16,375 nt of DNA from Cellvibrionales bacterium (GCA_024645065.1 JAHEGP010000043.1:1-16375); one strand, 5' to 3'; numbered from the stretch's first letter, positions 1-7,407 are shown. The notes: generated by a model from the sequence alone, not told the origin. Translations and numbers: made by a program.

Positions 1-6
1 TTTTGA

Positions 7-129
7 TCATCGACTACCCTGCTTGTACTCGATTAACCCACGCCAGGTAAACGGCGAAATCAGCAAGGGCCACATCAACGAGCAAGGAAGCAGAGGGATA
101 ATGTTAGCACCCCAGTGCTTAAGAAAGCC
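7..129 (-). pseudogene. Possible C-terminal remnant of a membrane glycosyltransferase
   Basis: The minus strand is open for 41 codons between a stop at 132-130 and a TGA at 9-7. It reads as a hydrophobic stretch (about IIPLLPCSLMWPLLISPF) followed by TWRGLIEYKQGSR. A transmembrane segment followed by W-R-G and a nearby Tyr resembles the end of family 2 membrane glycosyltransferases (HpnI/ceramide glucosyltransferase-like), which often finish with a WRG-x-x-Y motif. No start codon or upstream gene body is possible, because arnB and its promoter occupy the DNA that would encode it. If real, this is a fragment left when the arnBC segment arrived. The same frame continues upstream past the stop as a hydrophobic run before becoming antisense to arnB. 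It is short, so chance is a serious alternative. Confidence 0.25.
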
Positions 130-134
130 TTAAG
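118..134 (+). promoter_or_regulatory. PmrA/BasR box upstream of arnB
   Basis: Two perfect CTTAAG hexamers lie at 118-123 and 129-134, separated by exactly five bases (aaagc). This matches the known binding site of the response regulator PmrA (BasR), YTTAAK-N5-YTTAAK, which drives the arn (pmrHFIJKLM) operon of enterobacteria in response to PmrB signals such as high iron, low pH or antimicrobial peptides. The gene 117 bases further on is arnB, the expected target. The second half-site sits where a -35 element would be relative to the TATAAA at 151-156, as in PmrA-activated promoters. The match is seen directly; regulation by a PmrA homologue is inferred. Confidence 0.72.
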
Positions 135-156
135 CCCATGCCATTGTTACTATAAA
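129..156 (+). promoter_or_regulatory. Activator-dependent arnB promoter
   Basis: TATAAA at 151-156 matches the sigma70 -10 consensus at five of six positions. It lies 16 bases after the downstream half of the PmrA box (129-134), which would take the place of a poor -35 (CTTAAG). Transcription would start near 163, giving a leader of about 88 bases before the arnB ATG. The surrounding 140-200 is clearly AT-richer than the flanking coding DNA, as expected for a promoter. Confidence 0.55.
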
Positions 157-161
157 AATTA

Positions 162-175
162 AATTTGGCCAAATT
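162..175. repeat. 14-base perfect palindrome in the arnB leader
   Basis: AATTTGGCCAAATT is a perfect inverted repeat at the predicted arnB transcription start. A second, 10-base palindrome (AATTGCAATT) follows at 187-196, and the heptamer AATTTGG occurs in both places (162-168 and 193-199). The arrangement could be a second operator. No regulator is identifiable from sequence alone. Confidence 0.4.
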
Positions 176-250
176 CCCGCCCTGACAATTGCAATTTGGA
201 TCGGCTTAAAAGAAGCTTCTGAATCTGCCCACTGCAGACGAGTTGAAACC

Positions 251-1390
251 ATGGAGTTCTTGCCTTTCTCCCGACCGGACATCTCGGAGGATGATATCGC
301 TGCGGTCGCAGCGGTGCTCCGTTCCGGCTGGATCACCACCGGCCCGGTCGCAGCTGAATTGGAAACCGCGTTTGGCCAGCACTGCGGCGGCCGCCATTGT
401 ATTGCAGTCTCATCGGCGACCGGTGGCATGCAAGTGGTTTTGCGAGCGCTCGATATCGGCCCTGGTGATGAGGTTATCACCCCCTCACTAACCTGGGTGT
501 CGACGGTCAATATGATCGTGCTCTGCGGCGCGACCCCGGTGTTCGTCGATGTCGATCGCGATACCCTGATGATGTCGCCCGCCGCCGCAGAGGCTGCGAT
601 CACTCCCCGCACCAGGGCAATCATCCCGGTGCACTATGCCGGCGCAGCAGCAGATTTGGACGGTTTCAGGGCATTGCTTGCACGCTACCCGGTCGCGCTG
701 GTCGAAGATGCAGCCCATGCTGCCGGCACCGCCTACAAAAACCAGCCCATCGGCAGTAGCGGCACCGCAATCTTCTCGTTTCACCCGATCAAGAATATCA
801 CCAGTGGTGAGGGTGGCATGATCGTCACCGATAACGAGGAGCTGGCAGAGCGCATTCGACGCCTGAAGTTCCATGGCCTCGGTGCCGACGCCTTTGAACG
901 CAACACCCAGGGTCGCTCACCCCAGGCTGAAGTGCTGGAGCCCGGATTCAAGTATAACCTGCCGGATATGGCGGCGGCACTGGGCCTGGGCCAGCTGCGG
1001 CGCCTCGATGCTTTCAATCAAAGACGCGCCGAATTGGCCGCCAGGTACCGGCAGGCATTGCTGGGTATCGAGGGAATCACACCACTGGCCGATCCGGCGT
1101 GGGATATTCATCACAGCTGGCACCTGTTTATTGTCCGCATCGAGGCCGAGACTTTCGGTGTCGATCGCGATGCGTTCATGGCGGCGCTGAAGCAGCGGGG
1201 TATTGGCAGCGGCCTGCACTTTCGCGCTATTCATCAGCAAAAGTACTATCGCGAGCACAGCTACCCCCACGGCAGCCTCATCCACACCGAATGGAATTCC
1301 GAGCGCATCTGCTCGCTGCCACTGTTCCCGGCAATGGCGGACAGTGATATGGAACGGGTCATCGATGCTATCGTGGAGATCCGGGCATGA
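251..1390 (+). CDS. arnB: UDP-4-amino-4-deoxy-L-arabinose--oxoglutarate aminotransferase
   Basis: ArnB is a PLP-dependent, cytoplasmic aminotransferase. It converts the UDP-4-keto-pentose made by the ArnA dehydrogenase domain into UDP-L-Ara4N with glutamate as donor, for the pathway that adds L-Ara4N to lipid A and gives cationic peptide resistance. The 379-residue protein has the full length of the family (about 380) and the DegT/DnrJ/EryC1 fold signatures. These include the N-terminal LPFSRPDI and SGWITTGP segments, VSSATGGMQ (53-61), EVITPSLTWVST (74-85), VEDAAHAAGT (151-160) and FSFHPIKNIT, where Lys181 is the Schiff-base lysine. The C-terminal GLHFRA and NSERICSLPLFP segments are ArnB-like and separate it from WecE or PglE aminotransferases. 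The ATG at 251 aligns with the usual ArnB start. Its stop overlaps the arnC start as ATGA. Confidence 0.95.
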   Translation: MEFLPFSRPDISEDDIAAVAAVLRSGWITTGPVAAELETAFGQHCGGRHCIAVSSATGGMQVVLRALDIGPGDEVITPSLTWVSTVNMIVLCGATPVFVDVDRDTLMMSPAAAEAAITPRTRAIIPVHYAGAAADLDGFRALLARYPVALVEDAAHAAGTAYKNQPIGSSGTAIFSFHPIKNITSGEGGMIVTDNEELAERIRRLKFHGLGADAFERNTQGRSPQAEVLEPGFKYNLPDMAAALGLGQLRRLDAFNQRRAELAARYRQALLGIEGITPLADPAWDIHHSWHLFIVRIEAETFGVDRDAFMAALKQRGIGSGLHFRAIHQQKYYREHSYPHGSLIHTEWNSERICSLPLFPAMADSDMERVIDAIVEIRA

Positions 1391-2367
1391 ACGACATTAC
1401 CCTCCTGGACAACAGTCAAAGCACCCGGTTTATATCCATCCTGGTACCGGTTTACAACGAGGAAGACAACCTGCCGCAATTGATCGGGCGGTTGCTGGAG
1501 GTCACTGCGGGCATCGACAAGCGGGTTGAGATACTGCTGGTGGACGACGGTAGCCGCGATCGCTCGGCAGAGCTGATTGCTGCCGCCGCCGCGCAGCACC
1601 CGGAGCTGATTATCGGGATACTGCTGAACCGCAACTACGGCCAGCACGCGGCCATCATGGCCGGCTTTGAGTATTCTGGCGGTGAAGCGGTGATTACCCT
1701 GGATGCCGACCTGCAAAACCCGCCGGAAGAAATACCCAAGCTGCTGGCCGAAATCGACCAGGGCTGCGATGTGGTCGGCACCATTCGAGTCAATCGCCAG
1801 GACAGCTTTTTTCGGCGCCAGGCATCCCGGCTGGTGAATTACGTAGTGCAAAGAGTTACCGGGGTGCAGATGAGCGACTACGGTTGCATGCTCAGGGCCT
1901 ACCGGCGCTCGATTGTCGACGCCATGCTCAGCTGTCACGAGCGCAGTACTTTTATTCCCATCCTGGCCAACAGCTTTGGCCGCAACACCAGTGAAGTGGA
2001 GGTGATGCATGCCGAACGCGAGCGGGGAGAGTCAAAATACCGGCTGATGGACCTGGTCAACCTCCAGTTTGATTTGCTGACCTCCATTACCACAGCGCCG
2101 CTGCGACTGCTGAGCATGATAGGCTTCGGCATCGCCATCCTCGGTTTCGCGTTTGGCGCACTGTTGATCATCCTGAGGCTGGTTTATGGGCCGCAATGGG
2201 GTATCGAGGGTATCTTCCCGTTGTTCGCCATCCTGTTTATCTTCATTGGGGCGCAGTTTGTCGGGATGGGCTTGCTGGGTGAATATATCGGCCGGGTCTA
2301 CATCGACGTGCGAGCCCGACCTCGCTACTTCGTGCAGAAAATTATCGATCACACGGAGCGGCGGTAA
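1387..2367 (+). CDS. arnC: Undecaprenyl-phosphate 4-deoxy-4-formamido-L-arabinose transferase
   Basis: ArnC is a family 2 glycosyltransferase. It moves 4-formamido-L-arabinose from UDP to undecaprenyl phosphate on the cytoplasmic face of the inner membrane. The 326-residue protein (E. coli ArnC is about 322) has a GT-A domain with VPVYNEEDNLP near 20-30, DDG at 53-55, NRNYGQHAAIMAGF at 81-94 and the metal-binding DAD at 106-108. Further on come DYGCMLRAYRR (164-173) and CHERSTFIPILAN (183-195), both highly ArnC-specific. Two C-terminal membrane segments lie at about 241-268 and 277-302, followed by VRARPRYFVQ. Translation is probably coupled to arnB through the 4-base overlap. In the usual operon arnA, arnD and arnT follow; here the next gene is convergent lgt, 23 bases away, so those functions must lie elsewhere or to the left of the window. 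Confidence 0.95.
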   Translation: MNDITLLDNSQSTRFISILVPVYNEEDNLPQLIGRLLEVTAGIDKRVEILLVDDGSRDRSAELIAAAAAQHPELIIGILLNRNYGQHAAIMAGFEYSGGEAVITLDADLQNPPEEIPKLLAEIDQGCDVVGTIRVNRQDSFFRRQASRLVNYVVQRVTGVQMSDYGCMLRAYRRSIVDAMLSCHERSTFIPILANSFGRNTSEVEVMHAERERGESKYRLMDLVNLQFDLLTSITTAPLRLLSMIGFGIAILGFAFGALLIILRLVYGPQWGIEGIFPLFAILFIFIGAQFVGMGLLGEYIGRVYIDVRARPRYFVQKIIDHTERR

Positions 2368-2390
2368 CGATGGCCGGCGGCAGGTAGACA

Positions 2391-3257
2391 CTATTTTTTC
2401 TTGCGTTTGCGGGTTTTACCACTTTTTCCGGGCGTGCTTTTTGGAGCAGGCGATGCACTGCTCGCAGAACCCGGCGATGGTTGCCGGTAGGCGATGTAAA
2501 AGAGAATACAACCTGCCACGATCATCGGCAGCGACAACAACTGGCCGCGACTCATCCAGCCAAACAAATCGAAACCCAGGTGGGCATCGGGCTGGCGAAA
2601 GAATTCCACGCCAAAGCGAAAAATACCGTAGAACAGCAAAAACAGTCCGGATACCGCATAGCGCGGCCGTGGCTTCATGGAAAAAAGGTACAGAATCAGG
2701 AATAGCACCAGGCCTTCGAAGAAGGCCTGGTAGAGCTGGGACGGGTGGCGCGCAAGCCCACTGGGGTCCTTCGGGAAGACCATCGCCCACGGCACGTCGC
2801 TGGCGCGACCCCATAATTCCTGACCAATAAAGTTACCAAGCCGCCCCATACCCAAACCGATAGGAACGACGGGAGCAATAAAATCCAGCAAGTCCATGGG
2901 ATGGCGGTCCACCTTGCGACCGTATAACCACATCGCCACCATCACACCCAGAAAGCCCCCATGGAAAGACATCCCGCCTTGCCAGATGTAAAACAGCCAG
3001 AGTGGATTGGCCAGCAGTTGATCCATGCCGTAGAACAAGGCATAGCCTGTACGACCACCGATTATCACTCCGCAGGCGACGTAAAAAATCAGGTCATCCA
3101 CTTGCTTGCGATCGACGGGTGCATCGGCGCGGTATGAACGCCGTGCCAACAGGAACCAACCGCCAAGGATTCCCACCAGATACATCAAGCCGTACCAATG
3201 CACCTGCAGCGGTCCGACGGAAAAGGCAACGGGATCTATTTCAGGGTACTGGATCAT
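2391..3257 (-). CDS. lgt: Phosphatidylglycerol--prolipoprotein diacylglyceryl transferase
   Basis: Lgt is an inner-membrane enzyme that transfers the diacylglyceryl group of phosphatidylglycerol to the lipobox cysteine of prolipoproteins, the first lipoprotein maturation step. The 288-residue protein shows the family's seven-helix pattern. It has the N-terminal VHWYGLMYL, the HGG loop (His99), the signature GMGRLGNFIGQE (136-147, with Arg139 and Asn142), HPSQLYQ (171-177), RFGVEFFRQPD (214-224) and the conserved Arg238 near SRGQLLS. It is slightly shorter than, but collinear with, E. coli Lgt. Unusual is the C-terminus after about 258: a Ser/Pro/Ala linker, then a strongly basic end (KTRKRKKK), probably cytoplasmic. 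In many gammaproteobacteria thyA follows lgt; here convergent arnC does. The TSUP gene lies 65 bases upstream on the same strand, so the two may be cotranscribed. Confidence 0.96.
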   Translation of the reverse strand: MIQYPEIDPVAFSVGPLQVHWYGLMYLVGILGGWFLLARRSYRADAPVDRKQVDDLIFYVACGVIIGGRTGYALFYGMDQLLANPLWLFYIWQGGMSFHGGFLGVMVAMWLYGRKVDRHPMDLLDFIAPVVPIGLGMGRLGNFIGQELWGRASDVPWAMVFPKDPSGLARHPSQLYQAFFEGLVLFLILYLFSMKPRPRYAVSGLFLLFYGIFRFGVEFFRQPDAHLGFDLFGWMSRGQLLSLPMIVAGCILFYIAYRQPSPGSASSASPAPKSTPGKSGKTRKRKKK

Positions 3258-3322
3258 GGTCTGTTTAAACCTGGGTATTTGAAAGTATCAATAGCGGCTA
3301 CCGTCCACCATTGGCCTGGGTG

Positions 3323-4123
3323 CTAGAACAACAGTCCACTGCCAGCAATCAACTGGCTGCCCACCAGCACCAGAAAAAGGGCAAAAATACGGCGCAGCAA
3401 CGGCGCCGGCAGGCGATGGGCAAGACTGGCACCCAGTCTTGCGAATACGGTGCTGGTCAACACGATGCCGAGAAATGCCGGCCAGTAGACATAGCCAGAG
3501 CTCGCTGCAGGCAAAGCACTGATACCCCACCCCTGCCAGATATACGACACAGACCCGAACAAGGCGATAGGCAGTCCGCAGGCGGCCGAGCAGGCGACTG
3601 CGCGCTGCATTGCCACATTACACCACGACAGGAAGGGCACCGTCAGCGAACCGCCGCCAATTCCAAACAGCGATGATATCCAGCCAATGATCCCGCCGGC
3701 GGCCAGCAAACCCGGCGTACCCGGCAATTCTCGCTGCCCCGAGGCGGACAGGCCCAGGCCCAGTTGGGCCGCGATGACCACGACAAATACACCGAATGCC
3801 AGTTGTAGCTGGGGCCCTGACAAATAGCTCGCAGTCATTGCCCCCAGGATGGCGCCCAGTGCGATTCCGGGCGTCAGGGCCAGCACGATCGACCAATCCA
3901 CTGCGCCTCGCTTTTGATGCGCCCGCACCGAACTCAGGGATGTAATCACGATGGTCGCCAGTGACGTGCCGACCGCCAGATGGGTAACAATCCCGGAATC
4001 CACACCCTGCCAATTGAGGGTATAAATCAGGGTGGGCACAATGATCAGGCCGCCACCGACGCCAAACAGCCCGGCTACCGTGCCGGCCAGCGCCCCGAGT
4101 CCCAGATAAATCAGTATTAACAT
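3323..4123 (-). CDS. TSUP family (TauE/SafE) membrane permease
   Basis: This is an integral membrane protein of the sulfite exporter TauE/SafE (TSUP, DUF81) family. Members move sulfur-containing or organic anions, and the substrate here cannot be told. The 266-residue protein is almost entirely hydrophobic, with about eight predicted membrane segments. It carries the two internal-repeat signatures: GLFGVGGGLIIVP close to the N-terminus and SLFGIGGGSLTVP in the second half. The start is the ATG at 4123 (MLILIYLG), because the family begins directly with this membrane segment. The frame stays open 64 codons further upstream, but that part is polar, unlike the family, and would run into the divergent NRDE gene. 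It is followed by lgt in the same direction, an order also known in Pseudomonas. Confidence 0.88.
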   Translation of the reverse strand: MLILIYLGLGALAGTVAGLFGVGGGLIIVPTLIYTLNWQGVDSGIVTHLAVGTSLATIVITSLSSVRAHQKRGAVDWSIVLALTPGIALGAILGAMTASYLSGPQLQLAFGVFVVVIAAQLGLGLSASGQRELPGTPGLLAAGGIIGWISSLFGIGGGSLTVPFLSWCNVAMQRAVACSAACGLPIALFGSVSYIWQGWGISALPAASSGYVYWPAFLGIVLTSTVFARLGASLAHRLPAPLLRRIFALFLVLVGSQLIAGSGLLF

Positions 4124-4136
4124 GCGCCGCCGGTGT

Positions 4137-4164
4137 TTGCCCGATCGAGAAAGCCCGTTATTAT
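4137..4164 (+). promoter_or_regulatory. Candidate sigma70 promoter for the NRDE gene
   Basis: TTGCCC at 4137-4142 (four of six -35 positions) and TATTAT at 4159-4164 (five of six -10 positions) are 16 bases apart. They lie in the 99-base divergent gap between the TSUP permease and the NRDE gene. Transcription would begin near 4171, about 52 bases before the ATG at 4223. Confidence 0.4.
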
Positions 4165-4222
4165 CATCAAGCTGTACCCCGCTGCCAATGGCGCGGACGA
4201 AAATAACCGATGCGGCCCCGCT

Positions 4223-4990
4223 ATGTGCCTGATCCTTTTTGCCTATCGCCAACATGTCGACCACCCCCTGCTGATAGCCGCCAATCGTGACGAATACCAC
4301 CAGCGCCCCGCACAAGCCGCACGCTTCTGGCCGGAATCACCGCAACTGCTGGCGGGGCGCGACCTGCTCGGCGGCGGCACCTGGCTGGGTGTCACTCGCA
4401 ATGGCCGGTTCGCAGCGGTCACCAACTTCAGGGAACCCGGCGCCACCAGCGGCGAGCGCTCCCGTGGCGAGCTCTGTGTCAGGTTTCTGCTGGGCAGCGC
4501 GAGTGCCCGTCAGTTCGCCGGTGATTTATCCGTCGACTCGGGGCGCTACGGGGGTTATAACCTGCTGCTCTGGGACGGCGAGCAGCTGTGCTATGCCTCC
4601 AATCAAAACCAGCAGCAACCACGGGTACTGGAACCCGGCATCTACGGCATCAGCAATGGCTTTCTCGATGACGCCTGGCCCAAGGTGGTCGCCGGCAAGG
4701 AAGCACTTGAGCAAGCCCTGGCCAGCCCCGATATCCTGGCAAATTGCCTTACAATTCTCGCCAGTCGTGAACAACCCCACGATCATCACCTACCCGACAC
4801 CGGTGTCGGGCTGCAGTTCGAAAGGCTGCTGGCGCCGCGTTTTATCCTGTCGAAAGACTACGGCACACGGGTGAGCACGGTATTGAGTGTGCCGGTGGAT
4901 GGCGAGCTCAGTTTTATCGAGAAGTCATTTGCCGCGACCGGCGCCTGTTGCGGTCGGGTGCGCTATGATTTTTGCGTTCGGCGCAGCTAA
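4223..4990 (+). CDS. NRDE family (TANGO2-like) protein
   Basis: This 255-residue protein belongs to the NRDE/TANGO2 family (DUF833), whose biochemical role is unsettled. The eukaryotic homologue TANGO2 has been linked to heme or lipid handling. The start MCLILFAY places Cys2 at the N-terminus once Met is removed, fitting the suggested Ntn-hydrolase-like fold. The defining Asn-Arg-Asp-Glu follows at residues 19-22 (IAANRDEYH), then LAGRDLLGGGTWLGV (43-57), the VTNFRE segment (66-71), GGYNLLL and the later GIYGISNG. An in-frame ATG at 4133 would add 30 residues but break the conserved N-terminus, so 4223 is preferred. Divergent from the TSUP gene and convergent with ptsP. In Pseudomonas an NRDE gene sits in the same ptsP-lgt neighbourhood. 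Confidence 0.85.
   Translation: MCLILFAYRQHVDHPLLIAANRDEYHQRPAQAARFWPESPQLLAGRDLLGGGTWLGVTRNGRFAAVTNFREPGATSGERSRGELCVRFLLGSASARQFAGDLSVDSGRYGGYNLLLWDGEQLCYASNQNQQQPRVLEPGIYGISNGFLDDAWPKVVAGKEALEQALASPDILANCLTILASREQPHDHHLPDTGVGLQFERLLAPRFILSKDYGTRVSTVLSVPVDGELSFIEKSFAATGACCGRVRYDFCVRRS
4793..4810. repeat. 18-base perfect palindrome inside the NRDE gene
   Basis: CCCGACACCGGTGTCGGG reads identically on both strands and encodes Pro-Asp-Thr-Gly-Val-Gly within the NRDE protein. No second copy was noticed by eye in the window. It may be a protein-binding site or simply a by-product of GC-rich codons. Confidence 0.5.
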
Positions 4991-5069
4991 CAGCGTACTG
5001 GAAGAAGCCCCGTTTATTCAGTCGCTGCAAACAAAGAGCACGCCTGTCTCATTCACCCGGAACGCCAGC

Positions 5070-5106
5070 AAAAAAGCCGTGACCCAGGCCCCGGGGCAAA
5101 GCCGGC
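5070..5106 (-). terminator. Possible intrinsic terminator after ptsP
   Basis: Read on the minus strand, a GC-rich segment downstream of the ptsP stop has GCCG (5106-5103) able to pair with CGGC (5079-5076), with the internal palindrome GCCCCGGGGC between them, followed at once by six T (5075-5070). The stem is interrupted, so folding is uncertain, but its place in the 134-base convergent gap with the NRDE gene fits a terminator. Confidence 0.4.
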
Positions 5107-5124
5107 CCGCAACAGCGCTGGAAC

Positions 5125-7395
5125 TCAGAGCACTACCGCCGGTCGCAGCATGGGCGAGACCCCGAAATCCCGCAGTGCTTCGTCAACCACCTGCTGGATA
5201 TGGCGCGCGCTATGCAACTCCAACACCCGATCCAGTAGTTGCCGGGCCTGAGCTGTGGAAACCTGGCGAATCACGTATTTACTGCGGGACAGGCTGTTGA
5301 CGCCCATAGACAATACGTCGTAGCCCATGGCCATCAGCATCAGAGCAGCGCCAGGATCACTCGCCAGTTCACCGCAGATGGATACCGGTTTGCCTTCCGC
5401 ATGAGCGGCGTCGGCCACCTGCTTGAGCGCGTGCAAAACAGCTGGATGATAGGAATGGTAGAGGTCGGCAACCCGGGGGTTATTGCGATCAACCGCCAAC
5501 AGGTATTGCGTCAGGTCGTTGCTGCCAACCGACAAAAAGTCTACCTGGCGCGCCAGTTCCCGCGCCTGATAAACCGCCGAGGGCACTTCCACCATAACAC
5601 CAACCAGCGGTACGGCCGGTTTGAAGCCCTCGTCCAGCAATTCATTGTGGGCCCGATACAGCAGCTGCAGCCCCTCCTCCAGTTCCGCCGTGTTGCTTAT
5701 CATCGGCAGCATGACACGCAGGTTATCCAGGCCCTCCGACGATTTCATCATCGCCCTGACCTGGGCGAGGTATATCTCCGGGTGATCCAGCGTCACGCGA
5801 ATTCCGCGCCAGCCCAGGAAGGGATTATCTTCGACGATGGGAAAGTAAGGCAGGGCCTTGTCACCGCCGATATCCAGGGTACGCATGGTCACTGGCAGGG
5901 GATGGAAGGCCTCAAGCTGCTCCCGGTAGATGCGACGCTGCTCCTCCTCGGAGGGAAAGCGGTCGCGCATCAGGAACGGGATTTCAGTGCGATAGAGTCC
6001 CACTCCCTCGGCCCCCTGCTTGAGGGAATGGCCCACATCGCTGATCAAGCCGGTATTGACCATGAGCGTAACCCGATGGCCGTCCGTGGTTTCGCAGGGG
6101 TCGCCCCCGAGAGCCTCAAGGTCAGCGCTGAACTGGCGCTCCTGGTCCCGCAGCGCGGCGTATTGCTGGCTCAATTCCGGCGCCGGATTACAAATCACGT
6201 CGCCGGAAAACCCGTCGACAATCACTTTTTCATGATCCAGCCGGGTAAACGGCATATCAACCGCTCCCACCACTGTGGGAATGCCCAGCGCCCTCGCCAT
6301 GATGGAAAGATGGCTGTTGACCGAACCCCGGACAGAAACCAAACCGACCAGGCGACCTTCGGGTACCTCCGCCAACATCGAGGCGGTGAGTTCCTCACCG
6401 ACCAGCACCGTTTGATCGGGGTATTCCCTATCGTCGATAGCCGCTTCCTGCAGGTAGGTCAGCAGGCGGCGACCGAGATCCTTAACATCGACCGCTCGCT
6501 CGCGTAGATAGGAATCCTCGAATCGCTCAAAGGTACGCACGTGCTCCATCATCACCTGGCTCAACGCGCCCTGGGCCCATTCACCATCGCGAATCCGGAC
6601 GATCACTTCCTGCCCCAGCGCATTATCGTCAAGCATGCTCAGGTAGACATCGAACAGGGCGTTTTCTTCCGGCCGCAATTGCGGCGCCATGACCTTCGCC
6701 AGACCTCGTATATCCTCTCGAACATGGCTGAGGCACTGCTGGAAAAAGCGCACTTCGGCATCGGGATCTGCACAACTGCGACTGGGTACGGTGCTGAGAT
6801 CGGCAGTCTGGCTGACCACCAGGCACTCGCCAATGGCGATACCAGGCGCCCCGGCAATCCCGTGGAAGGTCGCGGTTCCCCTGACCCCGCCGACACCGAC
6901 CTGAAACATGACCCCGGTGGCCTCGGCGTGGGCGATCACCGCGGCCAACTGGGCAGACAGCGTCACCATGAAAGCTTCTTCGCTTTCGTCAAAACGGCGC
7001 CGCTGCTTTTGCTGCACAACCAACACCCCCAGCACCCGCCGGCGATGGATAATAGGCACCCCAAGAAAGGAGCTGAAGGCCTCTTCGCCAATACCGGGAA
7101 CCAGGAAAAAGCTGGGGTGTTGTTCTGCCGCCTCCAGGTTGAGGGGCTCTTCTCGCTTGGCGACCTGAGCCACCAGACCCTCGTCTCGGGAAAGGCTGAC
7201 CTTACCCGCCTGTTCCTTGTTGAGCCCTTCGGTTGCCATGAACACGTAGCGGTCCGTCACCGGGTCATGAAGGTAGACGGTGCACACCTCGGTACCCATG
7301 ACCTCGCATACTCGCCCTACGATGACATCCAGCGCGGCATCCAGGTTAGGGGCCGAATTGACCTCCTGTACAATACGCCGAAGAGAGTCAAGCAT
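5125..7395 (-). CDS. ptsP: Phosphoenolpyruvate--protein phosphotransferase PtsP (EI-Ntr)
   Basis: PtsP is the first enzyme of the nitrogen phosphotransferase system. It autophosphorylates with phosphoenolpyruvate and passes phosphate to NPr (PtsO) and then EIIA-Ntr (PtsN), a cytoplasmic regulatory chain for nitrogen, potassium and envelope responses. The 756-residue protein has the expected three parts. A GAF sensor domain (about 1-160) ends with the typical LGVLVVQQK segment. The central EI domain has the phosphorylated histidine His362 in SVNSHLSIMARALGIP. The C-terminal PEP-binding barrel has GLYRTE (Arg469), RTLDIGGDK (505-513), SVGSNDLTQYLLAVDRN and the acid/base Cys674 in SICGE. The GAF domain distinguishes it from sugar-PTS PtsI. 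It lies 12 bases after rppH, an operon arrangement shared with E. coli and Pseudomonas. Confidence 0.96.
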   Translation of the reverse strand: MLDSLRRIVQEVNSAPNLDAALDVIVGRVCEVMGTEVCTVYLHDPVTDRYVFMATEGLNKEQAGKVSLSRDEGLVAQVAKREEPLNLEAAEQHPSFFLVPGIGEEAFSSFLGVPIIHRRRVLGVLVVQQKQRRRFDESEEAFMVTLSAQLAAVIAHAEATGVMFQVGVGGVRGTATFHGIAGAPGIAIGECLVVSQTADLSTVPSRSCADPDAEVRFFQQCLSHVREDIRGLAKVMAPQLRPEENALFDVYLSMLDDNALGQEVIVRIRDGEWAQGALSQVMMEHVRTFERFEDSYLRERAVDVKDLGRRLLTYLQEAAIDDREYPDQTVLVGEELTASMLAEVPEGRLVGLVSVRGSVNSHLSIMARALGIPTVVGAVDMPFTRLDHEKVIVDGFSGDVICNPAPELSQQYAALRDQERQFSADLEALGGDPCETTDGHRVTLMVNTGLISDVGHSLKQGAEGVGLYRTEIPFLMRDRFPSEEEQRRIYREQLEAFHPLPVTMRTLDIGGDKALPYFPIVEDNPFLGWRGIRVTLDHPEIYLAQVRAMMKSSEGLDNLRVMLPMISNTAELEEGLQLLYRAHNELLDEGFKPAVPLVGVMVEVPSAVYQARELARQVDFLSVGSNDLTQYLLAVDRNNPRVADLYHSYHPAVLHALKQVADAAHAEGKPVSICGELASDPGAALMLMAMGYDVLSMGVNSLSRSKYVIRQVSTAQARQLLDRVLELHSARHIQQVVDEALRDFGVSPMLRPAVVL

Positions 7396-7407
7396 AGCAA
7401 TCCTTAA

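Noticed and set aside
2..133. Plus-strand frame open from the window edge to a TAA at 131-133
   Set aside because: The reading has no hydrophobic or motif pattern and ends across the PmrA box. It could be the end of an upstream gene, but nothing supports it.
1261..2010. 249-codon minus-strand frame across the arnB-arnC junction
   Set aside because: It spans two clear genes on the other strand and has no recognisable motif.
2340..2400. Intrinsic terminator shared by arnC and lgt
   Set aside because: Six T are present at 2394-2399, but they are the lgt poly-lysine codons, and only a four-base stem lies before them at too great a distance.
4124..4315. 64-codon N-terminal extension of the TSUP permease
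   Set aside because: It is polar, unlike the family, and overlaps the start of the divergent NRDE gene; the ATG at 4123 begins the first membrane segment.
5239..7407. Two long plus-strand open frames (422 and 288 codons) covering almost all of ptsP
   Set aside because: They are exact antisense of an intact, motif-complete ptsP, are rich in His/Gln/Arg as antisense frames of GC-rich genes are, and show no domain.
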